A stretch of DNA of 42,274 nucleotides from a virus: the IMG/VR virus record IMGVR_UViG_3300046690_000140, positions 1 through 42,274 of that record; one strand, written 5' to 3'. This document shows positions 7,494-13,935 of this stretch, in pieces. How positions within the stretch are numbered: position 1 is the stretch's first letter; each line of letters starts with the position of its first letter. The notes beneath the pieces were generated by a model. The model saw only the letters and a program-made list of their open reading frames with translations, searched no databases and was not told where the DNA came from. The translations under genes were made by a program, and so were the position numbers.

Positions 7494-7678
7494 AGCAGCT
7501 CCTGAAAATCATCGACGGTGCCGGTAATGGCGATGTAGTCATCCTCTCCGGGGCCGAAGAAAATGTTGTATTCCCCCTTACCCGTCTCCACGATGAATTG
7601 AATACGCGGTACGTTGACCAGAACGTCGTAGCCCTGATTATTTTTCAGCAAAAGAAAATCATACTTGTCGTAGCTCAT
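7490..7678 (-). CDS. Small acidic protein (unknown)
   Basis: A 62-aa acidic protein beginning MSYDKYDFLLLKNNQGYD and ending DDFQELL. Its predicted strands (FLLLK, YDVLVNV, IQFIVET, YNIFFG, YIAITG) suggest a compact all-beta fold. The ATG overlaps the VRR-NUC stop (ATGA), supporting translational coupling with that nuclease. Its acidity and coupling would suit a DNA mimic or a nuclease partner, but nothing in the sequence proves this. Confidence 0.75.
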   Translation of the reverse strand: MSYDKYDFLLLKNNQGYDVLVNVPRIQFIVETGKGEYNIFFGPGEDDYIAITGTVDDFQELL

Positions 7679-8028
7679 CGCATCACACCCCACGCCTTGA
7701 GGATCTCGATCGCCTGCTCCAGCGTCTTGGCGACCGCATAGGGATGCTCGAGCCGCGCGCAGCGGGCCTGAAAACCCTTTTGCTCGGTGGTCTGGTAGCT
7801 GCCGGGCTTCTTCAGCTCCAGCCACGCCGACCTGCCGGACGGCAGCATGAAGCACAGATCGGCTACGCCGGACTTGAGGCCTTCGTGCTTCATGTGCGCC
7901 CCCATGCGGAGCGAACGCCGTCCGGCATTCGGGATCGCGAACCAGTACACTTCCGGTCTGGCCGCGGTGTCGAGCAGCGTCAGCAGCTGGACCTGTAGCG
8001 AGTGCTCGCTGGGCGTGACGCGTTTCAT
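7675..8028 (-). CDS. VRR-NUC domain nuclease
   Basis: A single-domain 117-aa VRR-NUC protein, the typical phage length. Visible motifs are Glu8, the PNAGRRS segment at 33-39, GVADL with Asp57, ELKKPG with Glu71 and Lys73, and Gln83 in TEQ. Together these make the PD-(D/E)XK active site of this family. Stand-alone VRR-NUC proteins are thought to be structure-selective, Holliday-junction-type nucleases, so the likely job is resolving branched replication or recombination intermediates before packaging. The stop of the upstream gene abuts the start codon. The small acidic gene is coupled downstream. Confidence 0.92.
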   Translation of the reverse strand: MKRVTPSEHSLQVQLLTLLDTAARPEVYWFAIPNAGRRSLRMGAHMKHEGLKSGVADLCFMLPSGRSAWLELKKPGSYQTTEQKGFQARCARLEHPYAVAKTLEQAIEILKAWGVMR

Positions 8029-8376
8029 CTAGCCTCCGTCGTTGTTGCCGCGAAAGCCGGGAAACACGTTGTCGTTTTCCTGTCGCAAGCACTGCCGATA
8101 TTTTGCGATCAGCATGTCGGAAGTCTTGTGGAACGGGACGGCGGTGCTTTCGGTGGCGTGTTGCCAAACGATATCGACCAGCAATCGCAGATCAACATCA
8201 GGGTCGTCGGGTGCTTGGGCATCACCAACTCGCAGTGATGTACACAGCGCGCGGTCGCGGTGGCTGTTGAATGTCTCGATGAACTTCTTGACGTTGACGA
8301 TTATCCCATCAGCGTCGTACGAAGTCGCCGCTACGATGGCGTCGAAGATTACCTGATTGTGGTTCACGAGTGTCAT
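8029..8376 (-). CDS. Unknown protein
   Basis: A 115-aa protein starting MTLVNHNQVIFDAIVAATSY and ending PGFRGNNDGG. It looks mixed alpha/beta with a helical centre (VDLRLLVDIVWQHATEST). No family or motif is recognised. The start overlaps the neighbouring stop by ATGA, and its own stop abuts the VRR-NUC start, so it belongs to the same leftward transcript. Its base use is less GC-rich than the genes around it, which may mean a different origin. Confidence 0.75.
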   Translation of the reverse strand: MTLVNHNQVIFDAIVAATSYDADGIIVNVKKFIETFNSHRDRALCTSLRVGDAQAPDDPDVDLRLLVDIVWQHATESTAVPFHKTSDMLIAKYRQCLRQENDNVFPGFRGNNDGG

Positions 8377-8558
8377 TCCGTGTCCTTCTCTGCGACCACG
8401 CAGCGCACCACCACGCGGTTCTTGGAAGCGTCTCTGGCGGCTCTTGCCAGCGCCTCGCAGGCCGCCATGTCGGGCAGCTCCTGTATCGAGGCGGGCACGA
8501 TCTGGTCGCCGCTGTAGAGCGGACCGAGCGTCGCCATCACCAGCAGGAACACCTTCAT
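8373..8558 (-). CDS. Small exported or membrane protein
   Basis: A 61-aa protein starting MKVFLLVMATLGPLYSGDQI. The first 15 residues form a short hydrophobic stretch after a single Lys, consistent with a signal peptide or anchor. The rest is helical with two Cys (CEAL ... VRCVV) that could form a disulfide in the periplasm. The start at 8558 overlaps the GcrA stop by ATGA. Its function is unknown; superinfection exclusion is one possible role for such small envelope proteins. Confidence 0.7.
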   Translation of the reverse strand: MKVFLLVMATLGPLYSGDQIVPASIQELPDMAACEALARAARDASKNRVVVRCVVAEKDTE

Positions 8559-9007
8559 GTCCACTTCACCTTGGTGTTCCCGGCGGCCCTTTCGGTGTGC
8601 TTGTTGCAGTAGGGCCTGCCGAGCAGCGCCGGGCCGCCGCAGTAGCGGTAGGGCGGCCGGTCCTCGATCTTGCCCAGCGGCCATTTGCAATCGCCCCAGC
8701 CGAGCTGGTAGATGTCCAGTCCTGCCTCGGTATTGCGCGGCGCGATCTCGGCTGCGATCGGGGCGTCGACGCGGATCCTGATCATCTTGGCTTTCCCCCT
8801 GTTCTTGCGCGGTGTGTCCGATTGGTTCCGCGTCGGCAGGCCCAACCGGTGAGCTTTGCCGATGCAGGCATTTTTTGTCAGCTCGATGTTGAACGCCGCC
8901 GACATCTCCGCGGCGATCTTACCGAACGATAGCGGCGGCTCTTGGCGGTGCAGCTTGGTGAAGCGGAGTATCATGTCCGCGGTCCAGTCGTGGATGCCTT
9001 CCCTCAT
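8555..9007 (-). CDS. gcrA-like: GcrA-type cell-cycle regulator homologue
   Basis: A 150-aa homologue of GcrA, the alphaproteobacterial sigma70 cofactor that activates promoters carrying methylated GANTC sites. Both ends of the family are present: the N-terminal HTH with WTADMILRF at 8-16 and NACIGKAHRLGL at 46-57, and the C-terminal part with CKWPLG (Cys107), CGGPALLGRPYC (Cys123, Cys134) and His137. The middle linker (62-90) is basic. Host GcrA is usually somewhat longer with a simpler N-terminus; this copy has an insertion (SAAFNIELTK) before the recognition helix. It lies in an ATGA-coupled run of leftward early genes. The likely job is to redirect host or phage promoters, probably in step with the cell cycle. 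No CcrM-type methylase gene is present. Confidence 0.88.
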   Translation of the reverse strand: MREGIHDWTADMILRFTKLHRQEPPLSFGKIAAEMSAAFNIELTKNACIGKAHRLGLPTRNQSDTPRKNRGKAKMIRIRVDAPIAAEIAPRNTEAGLDIYQLGWGDCKWPLGKIEDRPPYRYCGGPALLGRPYCNKHTERAAGNTKVKWT

Positions 9008-9252
9008 TTCAGCGCGTCCATCATACTGTCCATCTTGGCGAGGATGGCCCGGATCGACTTCGGTATTTCCCGAATACTCTCCTCACGCGCTTCCTTGCTG
9101 GCGGGCGCCAGCATCACCGCCATCATGCGGAGCAAGGCGATAAGCCCGATCGCGCGCGAGTGGCCGTGAAAGCACGGATCCAGCTTTTCCAGTATCTCGA
9201 CAATTTCCTTTTGGTGCTTTCCTGCAGCGTGGTCCTCGGCAAAATTGCTCAT
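9004..9252 (-). CDS. Small helical protein (unknown)
   Basis: An 82-aa protein with a hydrophobic helix at about 36-52 (AIGLIALLRMMAVMLAP) flanked by charged helices. It could be a membrane-associated protein or a helical bundle. The start overlaps the stop of the upstream gene by ATGA, and its stop overlaps the GcrA start in the same way. No family is recognised. Confidence 0.7.
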   Translation of the reverse strand: MSNFAEDHAAGKHQKEIVEILEKLDPCFHGHSRAIGLIALLRMMAVMLAPASKEAREESIREIPKSIRAILAKMDSMMDALK

Positions 9253-9503
9253 GGCGATGGGTTCTCGTGCTTGCCGCCGTTGAGGAACATCCGGTGGGCC
9301 TCGACCACGCTGTTGCCGAAAGTGTGCAGCCGGTCATCCATGCTGTTGAGCAGCTTGGCGTGCTCGGCCATCATCGCCTCGATGCCCTCGGCCAGCACCT
9401 GAACGCTGGCGCGCAGGTTCTGCGCCTCGGCGATCTGGTCGTCCGCGGCCTTGGTCAGCGTGGTGATGATCTGGCGGCTGATCTCCTGAAAATCGTATTT
9501 CAT
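9249..9503 (-). CDS. Small coiled-coil protein (unknown)
   Basis: An 84-aa protein from the ATG at 9503, which overlaps the upstream stop by ATGA; this is preferred over an ATG three codons earlier. Nearly all of it is predicted helix with heptad-like hydrophobics (ISRQIITTLTKAADD, VQVLAEGIEAMMAEH). The Met-rich, coiled-coil nature suggests oligomerisation. It may work with the similarly small helical product of the next gene, to which it is translationally coupled. No known family. Confidence 0.7.
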   Translation of the reverse strand: MKYDFQEISRQIITTLTKAADDQIAEAQNLRASVQVLAEGIEAMMAEHAKLLNSMDDRLHTFGNSVVEAHRMFLNGGKHENPSP

Positions 9504-9946
9504 TTGCGGCACTTCCAGCTTGACCCGACCGCGACCTTGTGCATGCCGTGGCGCGCGCAGATGTCGATCTTCATGTTGGCCCGGCGGGAAAACTTGCGCA
9601 GGTCATCCATGTTGAGGTCGGCGGCTTCGTCCATCTCGTTCTTGTCTGTCGCCTTGACGACCGGCATCGCCTTCATGACTTCCGTCGCCGGAACCTTGAC
9701 CGTCGTGACCGGGATCGGTTTGGTCAGGTCGATCATCTCGTTGTGGCCGACCATGCTGTTGCCGTTGATCTTGTAGGCCAGCTTGAGCGCCGCGATCTTG
9801 GCCTCCTCGGTCGGGATGACCGGCTTGACGTATACGGTCTGGTCGTCGGCGGTCTGGCCGCGGGCGTGGCTGGTTATCAACAGGAATATTCCAAGGGCTA
9901 TCAGCGACACCCCTGTCGAGATCGGATTCTTGATGGTCATCGTCAT
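9500..9946 (-). CDS. Exported protein with signal peptide (unknown)
   Basis: A 148-aa protein. The N-terminus has a clear Sec signal: a basic start, hydrophobic VSLIALGIFLLITS and a cleavage-like SHARGQ near residue 30. The mature part begins QTADDQTVYVKPVIP. The C-terminus carries two cysteines (DICARHG ... SWKCRK) that could pair in the periplasm. A phage early gene coding for a secreted protein suggests a role in the envelope, such as exclusion of other phages, but there is no recognised domain. The start overlaps the upstream regulator's stop by ATGA, so the two are co-expressed. Confidence 0.78.
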   Translation of the reverse strand: MTMTIKNPISTGVSLIALGIFLLITSHARGQTADDQTVYVKPVIPTEEAKIAALKLAYKINGNSMVGHNEMIDLTKPIPVTTVKVPATEVMKAMPVVKATDKNEMDEAADLNMDDLRKFSRRANMKIDICARHGMHKVAVGSSWKCRK

Positions 9947-10248
9947 CTCTCAGTCGTTGTGATGGATTTGCGGAACGGCTTGCGCCGCCCGGATGGGTAG
10001 TACTCCAGCCGCGCAATGGCTGCGCGAACGGCTTCTTTCGGGGTGACGGCCTTGGTCTTGCCGTCCATGTAGGCGTAGACGCGGTCGATGGTGGTTATTC
10101 TCGGGATCTTGCCCTCCTCTACGCGGGTGATGAAATGGCCGTCGCCCGCGGCCTTGACGCCGAAGGCGGTACGATCGATGCCGACCCGCGCGCGATACGC
10201 CTCGATGTCAGCGAGCAACTTCGTTGCAATGGGGTGCAGTTTTACCAT
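9943..10248 (-). CDS. XRE-like repressor candidate
   Basis: A 101-aa protein whose first 65 residues resemble small Cro/CI-like HTH proteins of Rhizobiales: a helix IATKLLADIEAYRARVG, then DRTAFGVKAAGDG and HFITRVEEGKIPRITTID, the usual HTH spacing. A basic C-terminal tail (SGRRKPFRKS) follows. It is the first gene of the leftward early transcript. Its ATG lies just beyond the dyad-symmetric promoter region at 10262-10345, so it is the natural candidate to bind the two TTTGTCAATTGAAA sites and repress both directions, including its own. Activator or Cro-like function is equally possible. Confidence 0.78.
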   Translation of the reverse strand: MVKLHPIATKLLADIEAYRARVGIDRTAFGVKAAGDGHFITRVEEGKIPRITTIDRVYAYMDGKTKAVTPKEAVRAAIARLEYYPSGRRKPFRKSITTTER

Positions 10249-10261
10249 TCGTGCCTTTTAG

Positions 10262-10345
10262 CACATCAATGGACCTTTGTCAATTGAAAAAGTTATCCAC
10301 AATGAAAATATTTCAATTGACAAACATCAATTAGTGTGCTAGTCT
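10262..10345. promoter_or_regulatory. Divergent promoters, paired operators and DnaA box
   Basis: TTTGTCAATTGAAA (10276-10289) and its exact inverse TTTCAATTGACAAA (10311-10324) flank a perfect DnaA box TTATCCACA (10293-10301). Rightward promoter: TTGACA 10317-10322, 17-nt spacer, TAGTCT 10340-10345. Leftward promoter: TTGACA (10282-10277), 17-nt spacer, TAAAAG (10259-10254). Both -35 boxes lie inside the arms, so a protein bound there would block both promoters. Looser matches (GCACA, CAAT) extend the dyad to about 29 nt per side. Confidence 0.75.
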
Positions 10346-10383
10346 ATGTTTATTGATAACGAAGATCTGACAAGGAATTACCG

Positions 10384-10623
10384 ATGACACGCTACGTTGC
10401 GCCCAAGGGCATCGTCGGCCACCCGGCTGTCGAGACATGTGACTACGGTCCCGACAGCGGCGTCGAGGATTATCGCCACGACGTCTGGCTGCACGAAGGA
10501 TGGATTTTCAAATACGGCCGCATGGCGGGCTGTCGCGGCGGCCACTTCAACTCGGTTCGCGATTTCATTTTCGCCGAGCCGACAAACCACCCCGACATCA
10601 TCAAGGTATGGAAGGACATCTAA
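10384..10623 (+). CDS. Small unknown protein, first rightward accessory gene
   Basis: A 79-aa protein starting MTRYVAPKGIVGHP, with AAGGAA about 9 nt upstream. It is rich in Tyr, His, Trp and Gly (DYRHDVWLHEGWIFKYGRM) and looks like a compact beta fold. Two Cys (ETCDYG, AGCRGG) could bind metal or form a disulfide. It is the first gene behind the rightward promoter of the DnaA-box region and overlaps the next gene by TAATG. I do not recognise the family. Confidence 0.8.
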   Translation: MTRYVAPKGIVGHPAVETCDYGPDSGVEDYRHDVWLHEGWIFKYGRMAGCRGGHFNSVRDFIFAEPTNHPDIIKVWKDI

Positions 10624-10799
10624 TGAGCATCATCCACTTCCCCGACAGCGGCGACACGGTCCAGATGGATCGCACCGCGGCGGGCGTCTACGTCGCCCGC
10701 CTCATTCTGGACGACGGCGAGACCTCGCCGGAGTTTGGAACCGGCGACACCGAGATGTCGGCGATCGCCGACCTCGTCGAAGCACTGGTGGGAGAATAG
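10623..10799 (+). CDS. Small unknown acidic protein
   Basis: A 58-aa acidic protein, MSIIHFPDSGDTVQMDRTAA, ending LVEALVGE. The ATG overlaps the previous TAA (TAATG), which fixes the start; no shorter alternative has a ribosome site. The sequence suggests a small beta-sheet followed by a C-terminal helix (MSAIADLVEALVG). Translationally coupled with its neighbour. No family is recognised. Confidence 0.75.
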   Translation: MSIIHFPDSGDTVQMDRTAAGVYVARLILDDGETSPEFGTGDTEMSAIADLVEALVGE

Positions 10800-10801
10800 T
10801 C

Positions 10802-11032
10802 ATGGGCTATTGCAATTGCCGCTTTTGCAAAAAACCATCCTTTGATGGCGACGGCATGGTGAAATACGGCACCCGTCACTACGCACATTTCAAATGCTAT
10901 CTAGACGCCGGTAAGGAACTCGGTGATCTGTCCGACTGGCAGGTCATACAGTTTCCGCATCTTCTACTCAAAGAACGTGGCCTGCTTGATCAAGGGATGG
11001 CTGCATACGACAGAGAAATGGAGAAAGTCTAA
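10802..11032 (+). CDS. Small zinc-binding protein
   Basis: A 76-aa protein with a metal-binding pattern near the start: Cys6 and Cys9 (CRFCKKP), then His26, His29 and Cys32 (HYAHFKC). This looks like half of a LIM or treble-clef finger. The C-terminal half is helical and charged (HLLLKERGLLDQGMAAYD). It lies 2 nt after the previous stop and overlaps the next ATG by TAATG. Probably a DNA- or protein-binding adaptor; the exact partner is not visible. Confidence 0.75.
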   Translation: MGYCNCRFCKKPSFDGDGMVKYGTRHYAHFKCYLDAGKELGDLSDWQVIQFPHLLLKERGLLDQGMAAYDREMEKV

Positions 11033-11394
11033 TGCAGATCCCCACCACCTATTTTTCGCTGCACGACGTCACCGCGCTCAAGGCCGCAGCCCTAACCACG
11101 ATCGACACGCCGCTGGTGCTGTCGATCGAGACCCCGCACGGCGGCATGCAGATCAGCCTCTACATGAACGATGTCGAGGCTGCCAAGATCGAGCGCATCG
11201 CGGACGCCATCAACACGATCCTGAAGGAACCGGAGCAGCCGAAGATCGCTTGTCCGGTCGAGACCGCGGCCTACGCCTCCGCCGACGACTATTGGGCGCG
11301 GCTGCGCGCCGATCTCGACCGCCACCCGATCGAGGCGCCACCTTCCCCCGAGGCCGCTGCCGCGCATTACCTCGTCACCGGGAGCATCAAGTGA
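11032..11394 (+). CDS. Unknown protein
   Basis: A 120-aa protein starting MQIPTTYFSLHDVTALKAA. The first 65 residues look like a small alpha/beta fold (PLVLSIETPHGGMQISLYMN). The second half is Ala- and Pro-rich with a helix YWARLRADLDRHP. Start and stop both overlap the neighbours (TAATG before, GTGA after), so it is the middle of a coupled operon. No recognised domain. Confidence 0.75.
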   Translation: MQIPTTYFSLHDVTALKAAALTTIDTPLVLSIETPHGGMQISLYMNDVEAAKIERIADAINTILKEPEQPKIACPVETAAYASADDYWARLRADLDRHPIEAPPSPEAAAAHYLVTGSIK

Positions 11395-11489
11395 ACTACG
11401 ACCTCACCTATATCGTCGCCGCCACGCTGACGGTGGCCTGCCTGATCGCGATCTGGGCCTGCGTTGTTGCTGAATTGAGGGCGCTATGA
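11391..11489 (+). CDS. Small single-span membrane protein (32 aa)
   Basis: A 32-aa peptide from a GTG that overlaps the previous stop (GTGA), ending LRAL with its stop overlapping the next ATG. Residues 6-26 form one hydrophobic helix (TYIVAATLTVACLIAIWACV). The perfect start/stop coupling on both sides argues that it is a real gene despite its size. Small phage membrane peptides often regulate host envelope functions or lysis timing, but the role here is unknown. Confidence 0.65.
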   Translation: MNYDLTYIVAATLTVACLIAIWACVVAELRAL

Positions 11490-11749
11490 GAACCCGGATG
11501 CTGGAGGACATCGGCGACCACTTCTCGGACCGCGTCCTCGACCTGATCGTCGACACGCTCGACACCTGCCGTCTTATGGACGTGCCCTACAAGGACGCCA
11601 AGGCGATGGTCGTCAGCGTCGTGGCGGCGCATCTCGCGGAGACCTGCTCGGTGTTCAGGATGTCGCAGGAAGATTTCCTGAAGCTGGCCGCAATGGCCTA
11701 CCAGCGCCACGCAGGCGCCCGGCGCAAGGCACCGCGTCGCACCAAATAG
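11486..11749 (+). CDS. Unknown helical protein
   Basis: An 87-aa all-helical protein beginning MRTRMLEDIGDHFSDRVLDL and ending in a very basic tail (ARRKAPRRTK) that could contact nucleic acid. It is the last gene before a strong terminator and is coupled to the membrane peptide by ATGA. No domain is recognised. Confidence 0.8.
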   Translation: MRTRMLEDIGDHFSDRVLDLIVDTLDTCRLMDVPYKDAKAMVVSVVAAHLAETCSVFRMSQEDFLKLAAMAYQRHAGARRKAPRRTK

Positions 11750-11751
11750 AA

Positions 11752-11798
11752 AAGCGCCCGGCGGGGGCAGGGGGTGCTGGCCGCCGGGCGCTTGGTTT
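11752..11798. terminator. Strong bidirectional terminator
   Basis: AAGCGCCCGGCG (11752-11763) and CGCCGGGCGCTT (11782-11793) form a perfect 12-bp stem, with TTTT following on the right and CTTTTC on the minus strand. It ends the rightward accessory operon, and it could also stop leftward late transcription that runs past the amidase gene. Confidence 0.88.
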
Positions 11799-11915
11799 TG
11801 CTCGTCCATCACAACAAGCGGAAGCACTGTACCCCAGATTTGCCGGATGGACTAGGGGAACCGGGAGGCGTAGGCTAGGGGCATTGGTTCATCACAATTG
11901 CCCTTGGAGCCTCCC

Positions 11916-12593
11916 ATGAAAAAGCTGTTGATTGCCGCCGCCGCCCTGCTCGCGACGGTTGGACTGGCGCGCGCCGACGTCATCGTCCAGAACAATCTGA
12001 GCGGCACTGGCGACAATGTCATCTTCAACTCGATCAGCGGCGATCTGGCGACCGCACTTCTAAACGGCCAGCACACCGGTATCGTCGACTTTCGCGACCT
12101 GAGCGGCAGCACGACTTTCGGCGCGTCCGCCAACGGCAACGACATCAAGATCGTCGGATCGCAGAACCTGTTCATCCAAGTGATGGACGCGACCAACACC
12201 AACGTACTCGGCACCACCACGCAGGTGTTTTCCATCACCGGCACCGGAGACATATTTGCCTTCGTGCAGGCCAATGACCAGTTCGGTAACGCGGAGGCCA
12301 TTCAGGCCTTCGACCTGACCTCGCTGTTCGGCGCGCTCGGGCCGGGACAGAACGGCTTCACCTTCACCGCGATCAACGGCGAGGTCATGACCTCACTGCG
12401 GCTCTTGGATCAGGGCGGCACCATCACCGATTTCGAGCATTACCGCATCGATGTCGCGCCAACCCTCGCCGTGCCGGGTCCTGTCGTCGGCGCGGGCCTG
12501 CCGGGCCTTCTGGCCGCCGCCTTCGGCCTGTTCATGCTGAACCGCTACCGCCGCAACAGGCGCGACGACGGCTTCGATGCTGCGATGGCTTAA
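11916..12593 (+). CDS. Exported protein with PEP-CTERM-like sorting tail
   Basis: A 225-aa protein from the ATG at 11916 (GGAG 8 nt upstream), starting with a textbook signal peptide MKKLLIAAAALLATVGLARA. The mature part is Gly-, Thr- and Asn-rich with beta-strand character (GSQNLFIQVMDATNTNVLG). The end is a three-part sorting signal: VPGPVVGAG at 186-194, a hydrophobic helix, then RYRRNRRDD. This matches the PEP-CTERM/VPxP layout, and the PGPVVGAGLPGL form is one I associate with Bradyrhizobium. In that system EpsH/XrtA-type exosortases cut such tails and sort the protein to the surface. No exosortase gene is present, so the host enzyme would be used. It is a probable cargo gene, separately placed after a terminator. 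Confidence 0.85.
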   Translation: MKKLLIAAAALLATVGLARADVIVQNNLSGTGDNVIFNSISGDLATALLNGQHTGIVDFRDLSGSTTFGASANGNDIKIVGSQNLFIQVMDATNTNVLGTTTQVFSITGTGDIFAFVQANDQFGNAEAIQAFDLTSLFGALGPGQNGFTFTAINGEVMTSLRLLDQGGTITDFEHYRIDVAPTLAVPGPVVGAGLPGLLAAAFGLFMLNRYRRNRRDDGFDAAMA

Positions 12594-12819
12594 ACGAAAA
12601 CTTCGCCCGCCGCTGGAGGCGGGCGAACCCTATCTGACCGACCCGACGCCGGAGAACCTCTACCGGCTGGTCAAGAAAAGATGCCCGGTGTGCGGGCTTG
12701 CGCCGCCGGAGTGGATCGAGAGCGAAAGGCCCGACGATGCGGTCTGCGCCCGCTGCGCCGCGCACTACAAGGTGCCGCAGCCGGGCAACAAGGCGTGGCG
12801 CGTCAATCGGATGCGTTAG
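12577..12819 (+). CDS. Small zinc-ribbon protein
   Basis: An 80-aa protein overlapping the end of the exported-protein gene by 17 nt. Four cysteines form a zinc ribbon: Cys36-Cys39 (CPVC) and Cys57-Cys60 (CARC). The N-terminus is basic (MLRWLKRKLRPP), suggesting nucleic-acid contact. The 3' end overlaps the convergent amidase gene by 17 nt, so the two late and early transcripts meet here. Its function is unknown. Confidence 0.78.
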   Translation: MLRWLKRKLRPPLEAGEPYLTDPTPENLYRLVKKRCPVCGLAPPEWIESERPDDAVCARCAAHYKVPQPGNKAWRVNRMR

Positions 12820-13762
12820 GGTGCGGAAAGATCACTTCAACCTCGTCGTCCGTCTCCAGCCCGAGATCGGCCAGCAGGCCGGGCGACAGATCCGCGACCC
12901 TTCCGGTGTCCTCGTTCGGACCCCAATCGGCCGGGAAGGCCGCCAGCTCCTGCCCGGTCGAGGGCACCCGCACCAGCGCGATGCCGTTCGCCAGCATCTC
13001 CTTGGACGTGACGTCGTAATTCCAGCGGCAGGCGATGTAGTGGACGTACGGATTCAGCCGCCGCGCCAGACCTGAGCTGCCGGACGGCTGGTAGGGCAGG
13101 AACAGATGCTGGTTGTCGGCGGTGACGTCGAAGTGCAGCGCCAGTCCCTCGTCCGACGTCACGCCGATGTCCTCCGGCCCGCCGAACTCCGAGCAGGAGC
13201 CGATCGCGTGGAACAGCGGCTCACCTCCGGGCGGAGCGAAGATGTCCTCGTCCTCGTCGCCAGCCTCGTCGGCAATGGCGTCGCAGATCTCCTCGAAATT
13301 GGCGTGGTAAACTTCCGCATCGGCGAGGCTGTCGACGAAGCAGATCTCCAGCAGCACCGCTGGCATTGCCGTGTTATTGAGGAAGAACAGGTCGGTGCGC
13401 TTCTTGGCGCCGCGGTCGATGAAACCGCAGGAGGCGATCGCTTCCGACAGCTTCGCGGCCAGCGCCTGCTGGCTGTAGTAGAGCACTTCGCAGCCCATCG
13501 GCTTGGCGGTTTCCACATAGGCATTCAGGTGCACGCTGATGTCCAGATCCCGCGTCTGGCTGTTGTGCCAGTCGACGATCCTGTTCAGGTTTTCATTCTG
13601 CGAGGTCGAGACCGTGTCGTGGTAGGTCATCACTTCATGGCCGCGATCGCGCAGATCAATCGCGAGCTGGTTGGTGACGCGGGTGGCCTCGGTGACTTCG
13701 TTGAGGATGCCGGACGCGCCTTGGCACTCAGTGGAGTGGCCGGATGAAATACAGATGCGCAT
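12803..13762 (-). CDS. Endolysin: N-acetylmuramoyl-L-alanine amidase
   Basis: A 319-aa protein; the first 160 residues are an Amidase_3 domain that cuts the amide bond between N-acetylmuramic acid and L-alanine in peptidoglycan. Zinc ligands are visible: His9 in SGHS, Glu22 or Glu25, and His78 in SVHLNAY. The catalytic Glu139 lies in VLLEICFVD. Beyond residue 165 an acidic extension (DEAGDEDEDIF) leads to a second part of unknown fold, perhaps for cell-wall binding or regulation. There is no signal peptide, so it needs a holin. The small membrane proteins just upstream fit that need. It is the last gene of the leftward late operon. Confidence 0.93.
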   Translation of the reverse strand: MRICISSGHSTECQGASGILNEVTEATRVTNQLAIDLRDRGHEVMTYHDTVSTSQNENLNRIVDWHNSQTRDLDISVHLNAYVETAKPMGCEVLYYSQQALAAKLSEAIASCGFIDRGAKKRTDLFFLNNTAMPAVLLEICFVDSLADAEVYHANFEEICDAIADEAGDEDEDIFAPPGGEPLFHAIGSCSEFGGPEDIGVTSDEGLALHFDVTADNQHLFLPYQPSGSSGLARRLNPYVHYIACRWNYDVTSKEMLANGIALVRVPSTGQELAAFPADWGPNEDTGRVADLSPGLLADLGLETDDEVEVIFPHPNASD

Positions 13763-13765
13763 GAT

Positions 13766-13855
13766 CTATCCCCACAATATCTGCACCAGCAGCGCCAGCA
13801 GCGCGATCGTTGTAACAGCCGCCAGCACCAGCCACCAGTCGCTGCGCCGGATCAC
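13766..13855 (-). CDS. Possible 29-aa membrane peptide in the lysis cassette
   Basis: A reading frame from GTG at 13855 gives VIRRSDWWLVLAAVTTIALL and ends QILWG, with one strong transmembrane helix after a basic start. It ends 3 nt before the amidase start. The frame stays open upstream for about 20 codons (NPKYVAAADVIRR), but no ATG or GTG is available there. Either the start is the GTG, or this is the remnant of a longer membrane protein. Its position suits a holin or antiholin. Between 13856 and 13935 I see nothing else. Confidence 0.4.
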   Translation of the reverse strand: MIRRSDWWLVLAAVTTIALLALLVQILWG

Positions 13856-13935
13856 GTCAGCAGCCGCGACATATTTTGGGTTGACCAGTGTCGAGCGGTG
13901 GCATTGGCTCTACGGGTCCGTCCGCGCCCGGCGCG

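Noticed and set aside
8555-9007. GcrA copy as contaminating host DNA
   Set aside because: It is embedded with ATGA overlaps in the phage operon on both sides.
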